Of a stretch of 7,079 bases of DNA, positions 1 through 5,434 are shown one piece after another (position 1 is the stretch's first letter; the number at the start of each line of letters is the position of its first letter). Source of the stretch: Planctomicrobium sp. (GTDB taxonomy: Bacteria; Planctomycetota; Planctomycetia; Planctomycetales; Planctomycetaceae). The notes under the pieces were generated by a model. The model was not told where the DNA came from, did no database searches, and worked only from the letters and a program-made list of their open reading frames with translations. Made by a program: the position numbers and the translations under genes. Location: NCBI GenBank assembly GCA_029259835.1, contig JAJDEL010000609.1, positions 1 to 7,079 of the forward strand. Reading direction: 5' to 3'.

Positions 1-2512
1 CGTCATTGAGAGTTTCCTGAGCAATTAGGCGAAAGTAAGAAGAATCTCCTTCGGCGATGAGGTAATACATCTCCTTTCCACGACGCGCCAGTCGCAGAGT
101 ACCTGTCTCTGCTTCAAATGTTTTCACTCTATGATAAGTGCGACGATCCTGACCGTTCTTAGTCTGAAGAAGCATTCCTTGGACAAGTCCATCATCATCT
201 TGACCGTTCAATCGAATAGAGCGTCGGAGAAGGCTGCATTGCGATTGTGATTCATCATCCAGAATCGCGGTGAGAAGAAGTGAGTGTTTCGTATCATTCA
301 TTTCGTTCGGAAATGTCGACTCAAATTTCTGGTACGAAACAGACGCATCGAAATCTCCGCGAATAACGCAACGTGGTGCAATCGTGTCTGTCATGTAACG
401 ACCTAGCACACCTGTCCGGGTCACCTGAACACCATCTAGTTGCTCAACAATAAAATCCTGCCAGCCACTTCCATAGACTCGAATTCGATCATTTTGCAAC
501 CCAGCGATTGCGAAGTCATGTTCAAAAACGTCGGTTAGTTTCGTGAGGCCTTTGTCTAAAAAATCGATTCCCACTCCGGCAAGTTCTTGATCTTTGACAG
601 ATGGTAATTCGCGCGGCCAGTTCCCTTTCCAAACAATGTTTCGTACGCGAGCTTCGGAGCGGTCTGAATAATGAAACAGCCCAAAGGTGCGCTGGTTTGT
701 TGCTTCCAAATCGCGTTCGTAAACCTCTTCGCCGTTCAAGAATAATTGAATCGTGTTCCCAACCAATGATAGTTTCATCTTGTTCCAGGCATTGTCTTTG
801 AGCGGAAGATCGGTAGGACCTCGTCGATTAGCAGGCTCGTCGGTGACGTTCATCGGATCGAGTTCAGTGCGATCGTGTATACCGTCGGTGATCCAGTGAA
901 TTCGAACTCCATTACGGTCAAGAAGAAACGCCAACCGATCCAGCGCTGGATGCGCGAGCGTTTGACCTTCCTGATAGTAGAAATCGTACTCGATCTCACC
1001 ATCTTCCAGCATGGGGCGTACATAATACAGCAGGCTTTCTCTTCCCATTTGAGCTTTCATGGATTTGCGAATTCCGACAATTCCGCCTCCGAGAAAAGAA
1101 ACCCCGCTCTGACGCCAGCTGCTGTTCTGGCTGCCCACTGATTCATTGAAGTACGGCATCCAGCCGGGAAGTTCTGGTAGTGTCGAGAGCCGGACAGACT
1201 CTGGAATGACAGGCTTCCCTGTGATTCGCAGGCCTCGCGTCACACCAGCGTTTCGCAACACACTGCGAATTGCCAGCCACGGTTCATGTTCTGTGGGCAG
1301 TGGCTCATCGTGAATCTTTCGACCGTTAATGTAAGTCGAGAAGACGTTGTCGCGGACGACAGCACGATAGCGAAGCCAGTTACGGGCTTTTCCTAGTTTT
1401 CGAGGAAGAGAACGTCTTGGCTGTTCTCCACGGACGTTCCCAATTTTGTAGGAGGTCAAATTATAAACCGGAGCGACCCATTTCCCGGCGACATAGATTG
1501 TTGATTCGCGCCAATCATACGGAGGAACCTCACACTCCACTTCAAAATCCCCTCTCAATGGTGATTGAAAGAACAGATAATCATCGCAATGAATGGAAAG
1601 GTTCTCGACATGACCTGAGCTGGTCCGCCAATGTGATTGAGGTTTGCCTTGTCCACGTGAAACCGACAGAACACGATTAGTACCAGACCACTGTTTCAAC
1701 GCGGGAGGCGTTCCGAATCGCTGCTCTAGGTCTTGAATCGCTTCTCGCCGGAGTGCATTATCGCGTCCCAACATTGATTGGAGGTGTACTTCCCATGCCG
1801 GAACACCACTATGGATATTGAGTCTTAATTGCTGACTCACAAGATGATAGATGATGCTTTGCGCACTGTCGCGAGTTTCTGAATGACGCAGGGCTACCCA
1901 GACCGCGAGCGTCTCTGGGCATCGTTCTGCAAAGCTCGAATGCCCACCAGCTCGAACGAGTGAAAACAATTTCTCCAAACTGCTCAATGCCGCATCCAAT
2001 TTTTTTTCCTCAGTATCAACAACAATGAGCATTGCGAGCTGTGATCGTTCCTGTAATTCGTTGGTCGGTACAAATTGATCGACGCGCTCGCGGACTTCAT
2101 CCAATCGTCCAAGTTCCATCGCGGCTTCAATAAGATCAATCGCCGGAGCCACCAGACGCCCGCCGACTTGCACTCGAGATAAGCCAGCCTCGTCAGCAAT
2201 CCTCAAACGGTCGGCATCCATTTGATCCTCCCCCTGAATCGGTGGCGCCGGATGGGTCGGCGTGAAGGCAATTGCAGTTCGAATCGTGTTGTGCTGTAAA
2301 TTCGGAAGTACCCACTCGACAAGATACTCATACCGTTCTTCAACCGGCATCTTCATTGCTCGTCGATGAACAGTGAAAGCGTTGTCACCAATGTGCGCAT
2401 CTCCGAAGATCGCACTCATCGCAAAGTGATCGCTGACTGGAGATGAGCCTTGCGAGAAGGCGAGGGGCGCGATCAGATTTACGACAATTGAAATGAAAAA
2501 CATAAACTTCAT
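1..2512 (-). CDS. Gene A: secreted DUF1583-type multi-domain protein, 3' end outside window
   Basis: The frame is open without a stop from the ATG at 2512 to the left edge (837 codons seen), so the C-terminus is missing. Residues 1-20 form a signal peptide (basic Lys2, hydrophobic core, AFS/Q cleavage site). Next come a conserved block at about 34-70 (GDAHIGDNAFTVHRRAMKMP, then EERYEYL) and a helical region at about 120-265. Three beta-rich modules follow, at about 300-432, 448-637 and 655 onward; they look like concanavalin A-type folds. The middle one has MLEDGEIEYDFYY, RIHWITDGIHDRT, NRRGP, TNQRTFGLFHY and GNWPRELP, strings I associate with planctomycete DUF1583 proteins. The third has LRLARRG at 805-811. 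The start is preferred because an upstream in-frame stop lies at 2549-2551, the signal peptide begins here, and a weak GAGAAG lies 6 nt upstream. It follows gene B by 59 bp. No catalytic residues were recognised; a binding role outside the cytoplasm is inferred. Confidence 0.9.
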   Translation of the reverse strand, partial: MKFMFFISIVVNLIAPLAFSQGSSPVSDHFAMSAIFGDAHIGDNAFTVHRRAMKMPVEERYEYLVEWVLPNLQHNTIRTAIAFTPTHPAPPIQGEDQMDADRLRIADEAGLSRVQVGGRLVAPAIDLIEAAMELGRLDEVRERVDQFVPTNELQERSQLAMLIVVDTEEKKLDAALSSLEKLFSLVRAGGHSSFAERCPETLAVWVALRHSETRDSAQSIIYHLVSQQLRLNIHSGVPAWEVHLQSMLGRDNALRREAIQDLEQRFGTPPALKQWSGTNRVLSVSRGQGKPQSHWRTSSGHVENLSIHCDDYLFFQSPLRGDFEVECEVPPYDWRESTIYVAGKWVAPVYNLTSYKIGNVRGEQPRRSLPRKLGKARNWLRYRAVVRDNVFSTYINGRKIHDEPLPTEHEPWLAIRSVLRNAGVTRGLRITGKPVIPESVRLSTLPELPGWMPYFNESVGSQNSSWRQSGVSFLGGGIVGIRKSMKAQMGRESLLYYVRPMLEDGEIEYDFYYQEGQTLAHPALDRLAFLLDRNGVRIHWITDGIHDRTELDPMNVTDEPANRRGPTDLPLKDNAWNKMKLSLVGNTIQLFLNGEEVYERDLEATNQRTFGLFHYSDRSEARVRNIVWKGNWPRELPSVKDQELAGVGIDFLDKGLTKLTDVFEHDFAIAGLQNDRIRVYGSGWQDFIVEQLDGVQVTRTGVLGRYMTDTIAPRCVIRGDFDASVSYQKFESTFPNEMNDTKHSLLLTAILDDESQSQCSLLRRSIRLNGQDDDGLVQGMLLQTKNGQDRRTYHRVKTFEAETGTLRLARRGKEMYYLIAEGDSSYFRLIAQETLND
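2304..2419 (-). repeat. Near-identical coding block, copy in gene A
   Basis: By direct base-by-base comparison this 116-bp segment matches 5078-5193 in gene B at 105 positions without gaps, including 36 consecutive identical bases (2345-2380). It encodes the block just after the signal peptide. The rest of the two genes has drifted much further, including at synonymous sites. Confidence 0.85.
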
Positions 2513-2571
2513 AATTCGCTTCTCATGAAATCCAATTTCTGGTGAAAATCAGGCATGGCGTCAACACACAC
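2513..2571. other. 59-bp intergenic spacer between genes B and A
   Basis: This short spacer lies between the TAA of gene B and the ATG of gene A. It has no GC-rich hairpin followed by a U-tract and no obvious -35/-10 pair, so read-through from B into A is likely. The only structure seen is a small AT-rich inverted repeat, GAAAT-CCA-ATTTC, at 2527-2539, which is too weak to call a terminator. Confidence 0.6.
2519..2524 (-). promoter_or_regulatory. Weak Shine-Dalgarno candidate for gene A
   Basis: GAGAAG (minus strand) sits 6 nt before the ATG at 2512. It is a partial match to the anti-SD complement at acceptable spacing. It supports the 2512 start over the in-frame ATG at 2503, which would shorten the signal peptide and remove Lys2. 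It could be chance, because many planctomycete genes lack clear ribosome binding sites. Confidence 0.35.
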
Positions 2572-5304
2572 TTACTGTGTCTTCTGGATATTGAAATCCG
2601 GTTTGATGGACGAAAAAATGCCTGCGAGTCGTTGCTTCGGTGGCGGGGAAATCATCGAAATCTTCGGAGGAGAGGGATTAATACTTTCTGCTCTGATACT
2701 GATTTGTTTCCAAGTGACGCTGGTTGAACCAGAATCCCCCTGCGTTGCCGTCGTCAGTTGAATACTTTCCACGCAGGAGCAGTCTCCAATGATCGTATCC
2801 ACTACAATGAGGCGAAATAATGACGAGTCGCCCTCTGCGAAGAGGCTGTAGATCTTGTTTCCACGTCTTGCGAGTCGCAGACGACCGGATGTTGCTTCTT
2901 CAGATGTTGTTCCCAAAACTGACATGAACAGCCGTTCCTGAGTACGACGTAGATCCATCGATTGAACGACATGTTGGTCCGCAGTTCCAGAACGGCGGAC
3001 CAGTCCACGGTACAATGTGCTATGTACCTGCGCGGTGTCGACCAGATTTGCCTGAAGGGAAATTCCGCTGGATCCGTCCTTGGAAGTCTCGGTTGTCAAT
3101 CCATCGAACGTGACAGTGATGTCGAAATCACCACACACTTTCACTTTTGGTGTAATAGAGATTGGAAGATATTCTTTAGATTTCGAAGCGCTCACATGAA
3201 CCCCGTCGGACTTTACGCGGATGAGTTTCGCCGATTCTTGATCCAGTTCGCTGAAGAGTTCAGCGGGAAGCCCTGCTATGACAAAGTTGTGCTGAAAACT
3301 TTCAGTCAGTTCAGGAAGCCGGTCACCCAGAATATTATCATCTGCCCCTGCGAGTTCCTGCTTCGCTACTGCTGGCAATTCACGTGGCCAATTGCCTGTC
3401 CAGACGACATTTCGGACACGAACTTCCGTTCGGTCCGCGTAATGGAAAAGACCAAACGTACGTTGGTTGGTTGGTTCCAGCTCGCAGCGATAGACAATTT
3501 TGTCGTTGAGCGACAGTCTGACTGTATCACCAGTCAGGGAAAGCCGTATTCGATTCCAATCATTCTGCCTCAAAGGCAATGTCTCCGGACCTCGACGATT
3601 TTCTGGTTCGTCGAACAAATTCAATGGGTCCAGCCCCGTGCGGTCGTCAATCCCGTCTGTCACCCAATGGATACGAACGCCATCAGGACTCAGAACGAAC
3701 GTTCGGCGATCAAGTGTCGGATGAACGTTTGAATTGCCTTCACTGTAATAGAAGTCATACTCAATTGTTCCGTCTTCCAGCATCGGACGCTGATACCGAA
3801 GTAAACTCTCTTGCCCTGAGCCAGACAAGTCGAGGTTGCGATGTCCGAAAATTCCGCCGCCGTCTTTCAATGCGCCGAATTGATGCCAGTCGCTAAAGAT
3901 GCCACCAACAGATTGGAAATAGTAAGGGGTCCAACCTTTCAGATTGGCAAGTGCGGAGATATTAATACGCTCAGGGATTTCCGGACGACCAGTGATGCGA
4001 AGCGAGCGAACAACGCTATTCGCATACCAGGGGCTACGAACTGCGATCCACGGATCATGCTCATTCGGGAGGGTCTCCTCGTGAATCAGACGACCATTAA
4101 AATACGTTTTGCATCGACCATCGCGCACCACCACACGATATCGAATCCAGTCGCTGAATTCGGATAACCGGCGATTAAGAGTCACAGACGGACGAGCGAA
4201 ACGAAAGTCTCCGATCGCATAAGTTTTGTGGTCGTAGATCGGAGAAACCCAGTTGCCAAACACGCTCAAGTGGCTGTTCTTCCACCCGAAAGTAGTCACA
4301 TCGCATTCGACTTCGAAGTTTCCACGTAACGGGATGCCGTACATCAAGTAGTCTTCGTTGTGGCTTGTCAGTTTTTCCACACCATCCTGCAGCCGTTTCC
4401 AGCGAGTAGACGGAAAGCCGCGACCACGGGTCAGCGAGGTTGTACGGCTGACGGGAGACCATTTCTTCAGTAAGGGAGTCGAAGTGAAATCTGTACCTGA
4501 CTTCTTTGCAGATTCCGGAAGATCGAACTCTCCAAGCTGACCAGCCAGGGAGACAACCATGCGGTTCCACTCAGCTGGTCCCCTGGCAAATCCTGTGCGT
4601 ACTTGATCTTGCAACATTCGAAACAACAGCCCTTGCACTGAGGAGCGTGTTTCTGGATGGTGAATCCCCGCCCAGACGACCAGAGTCTCAGGCCATCGCT
4701 CAGAGAGGCTGGGATACGTTCGAGCTTTCACCCGCGCGAATAGATCATCAATACTAGCGATGGCTGAATCGAAATCATGTCGCGCAATGTCGGTCAGCAC
4801 CAGCATCGACAGGCGGCGCCGCTGCTGCATTACATGACTCATGGGGGCCTGATCGATCCGTGACCGAATATCATCGAGTCTTCCCAACTCGACAGCCGTT
4901 TCGATAAGATCGAGCGCGGGAGCCACCGGGAAGCCGCCTGTCTGCTTTCGCGATTCCGAGGACGACGTTCCAAGTTGAAGCTTTCCAATATAGATTGAAT
5001 CCTCTTCTTCAAACTGTGGCGCAGGATTCGTCGGAGCAAAGCAGAGTGCAAGTCGCAGATCGGCATGATCAGCCCCAGGAAGTACCCATTTGGCAAGATA
5101 CTCATAACGCTCTTCAATCGGCATCTTCATTGCTCGTCGATGAACAGTGAAAGCATTGTCAGCAATATGCGCATCTCCGAAAATCGCATTCATGACGTAG
5201 GAATCGCTGGGTGCTTGCTTCTCACCGTGTGGCGTAGCGTTCTGCGCAATCGCAGACGTCGTGACGAGCACGAGGAGTAACATACTAATGAATGAGTGAT
5301 TCAT
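2572..5304 (-). CDS. Gene B: secreted DUF1583-type multi-domain protein, complete
   Basis: This is a complete 910-residue paralogue of gene A, collinear with it throughout. Residues 1-20 are a signal peptide with an AIA/QN cleavage site. The conserved block spans about 39-76, and a helical, TPR-like region about 127-260 (for example ALDLIETAVELGRLDDIRSR). Three beta-rich, jelly-roll-like modules lie at about 327-440, 457-645 and 667-873. Module 2 carries RIHWVTDGIDDRTGLDP, NRRGPETLPL, TNQRTFGLFHY and GNWPRELP. Module 3 carries GRLRLARRG at 807-815 and ends in VTWKQISIRAE. Residues 874-910 are a proline-rich tail with no membrane anchor, PEP-CTERM or other sorting signal visible. An in-frame stop at 5329-5331 and the signal peptide fix the ATG at 5304, although no Shine-Dalgarno precedes it. 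The product is probably exported and may bind a carbohydrate or other surface polymer; that is inference from fold resemblance only. Confidence 0.93.
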   Translation of the reverse strand: MNHSFISMLLLVLVTTSAIAQNATPHGEKQAPSDSYVMNAIFGDAHIADNAFTVHRRAMKMPIEERYEYLAKWVLPGADHADLRLALCFAPTNPAPQFEEEDSIYIGKLQLGTSSSESRKQTGGFPVAPALDLIETAVELGRLDDIRSRIDQAPMSHVMQQRRRLSMLVLTDIARHDFDSAIASIDDLFARVKARTYPSLSERWPETLVVWAGIHHPETRSSVQGLLFRMLQDQVRTGFARGPAEWNRMVVSLAGQLGEFDLPESAKKSGTDFTSTPLLKKWSPVSRTTSLTRGRGFPSTRWKRLQDGVEKLTSHNEDYLMYGIPLRGNFEVECDVTTFGWKNSHLSVFGNWVSPIYDHKTYAIGDFRFARPSVTLNRRLSEFSDWIRYRVVVRDGRCKTYFNGRLIHEETLPNEHDPWIAVRSPWYANSVVRSLRITGRPEIPERINISALANLKGWTPYYFQSVGGIFSDWHQFGALKDGGGIFGHRNLDLSGSGQESLLRYQRPMLEDGTIEYDFYYSEGNSNVHPTLDRRTFVLSPDGVRIHWVTDGIDDRTGLDPLNLFDEPENRRGPETLPLRQNDWNRIRLSLTGDTVRLSLNDKIVYRCELEPTNQRTFGLFHYADRTEVRVRNVVWTGNWPRELPAVAKQELAGADDNILGDRLPELTESFQHNFVIAGLPAELFSELDQESAKLIRVKSDGVHVSASKSKEYLPISITPKVKVCGDFDITVTFDGLTTETSKDGSSGISLQANLVDTAQVHSTLYRGLVRRSGTADQHVVQSMDLRRTQERLFMSVLGTTSEEATSGRLRLARRGNKIYSLFAEGDSSLFRLIVVDTIIGDCSCVESIQLTTATQGDSGSTSVTWKQISIRAESINPSPPKISMISPPPKQRLAGIFSSIKPDFNIQKTQ
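5078..5193 (-). repeat. Near-identical coding block, copy in gene B
   Basis: This is the partner of 2304-2419, with 11 mismatches and no gaps; the 36-bp identical run is at 5119-5154. Both copies lie at the same place in their proteins, so they are homologous positions in paralogues rather than an inserted element. Confidence 0.85.
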
Positions 5305-5434
5305 AAAAGGGGGAGCTGTCGTTGCTGTTTAGTTGGCCTGAGACCAGTCAAACAACTTTCAGTCAAAGAACTATCTCGAAACAACCTACGGTTTTCATTA
5401 TGTATTTCGCTGACAAGAATCAACTCAAGACTCA
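5305..5434. other. 130-bp intergenic spacer between genes C and B, possible regulatory region
   Basis: The spacer between the stop of gene C and the start of gene B has no convincing terminator hairpin. In the minus-strand direction a weak promoter-like pair, TTGATT (5418-5423) and CATAAT (5397-5402), is separated by only 15 nt. CAGTCAAA occurs twice in direct orientation on the plus strand (5345-5352 and 5360-5367), 15 bp apart. The sequence abutting the gene B ATG is CCCCCTTTT, so there is no purine-rich ribosome binding site. The gap is long enough to hold an internal promoter, but none is firmly supported. Confidence 0.4.
5345..5367 (+). repeat. Short direct repeat CAGTCAAA, two copies at 15-bp pitch
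   Basis: CAGTCAAA is present at 5345-5352 and again at 5360-5367 in the spacer upstream of gene B, with about one and a half helical turns between equivalent bases. It could be a regulator site or coincidence; eight bases repeated once in 130 bp is modest evidence. Confidence 0.3.

Noticed and set aside
1984..2199. 71-codon minus-strand frame within gene A
   Set aside because: It is a frame shadow of gene A, which reads through this region without a stop and aligns with gene B there.
2509..2526. Five-codon mini-ORF whose TGA overlaps the gene A ATG
   Set aside because: It resembles a translational-coupling leader (ATG at 2524-2526, stop inside TTATGA). However, five codons arise easily by chance, and the same bases form the weak GAGAAG of gene A.
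2527..2539. Inverted repeat GAAAT-CCA-ATTTC as terminator
   Set aside because: It is a five-pair AT-rich stem with no following U-tract, too unstable for intrinsic termination.
2962..3732. 256-codon plus-strand open frame
   Set aside because: It lies wholly antisense to gene B, whose own frame is supported by paralogues A and C. The translation has no recognisable domain or motif. It looks like a shadow of the conserved gene.
3200..4000. Glycoside hydrolase active site in the jelly-roll modules
   Set aside because: The fold resemblance raised GH16-type enzymes, but no clustered ExDxE or similar catalytic motif is present in the acidic strands of any module, so no enzymatic function is claimed.
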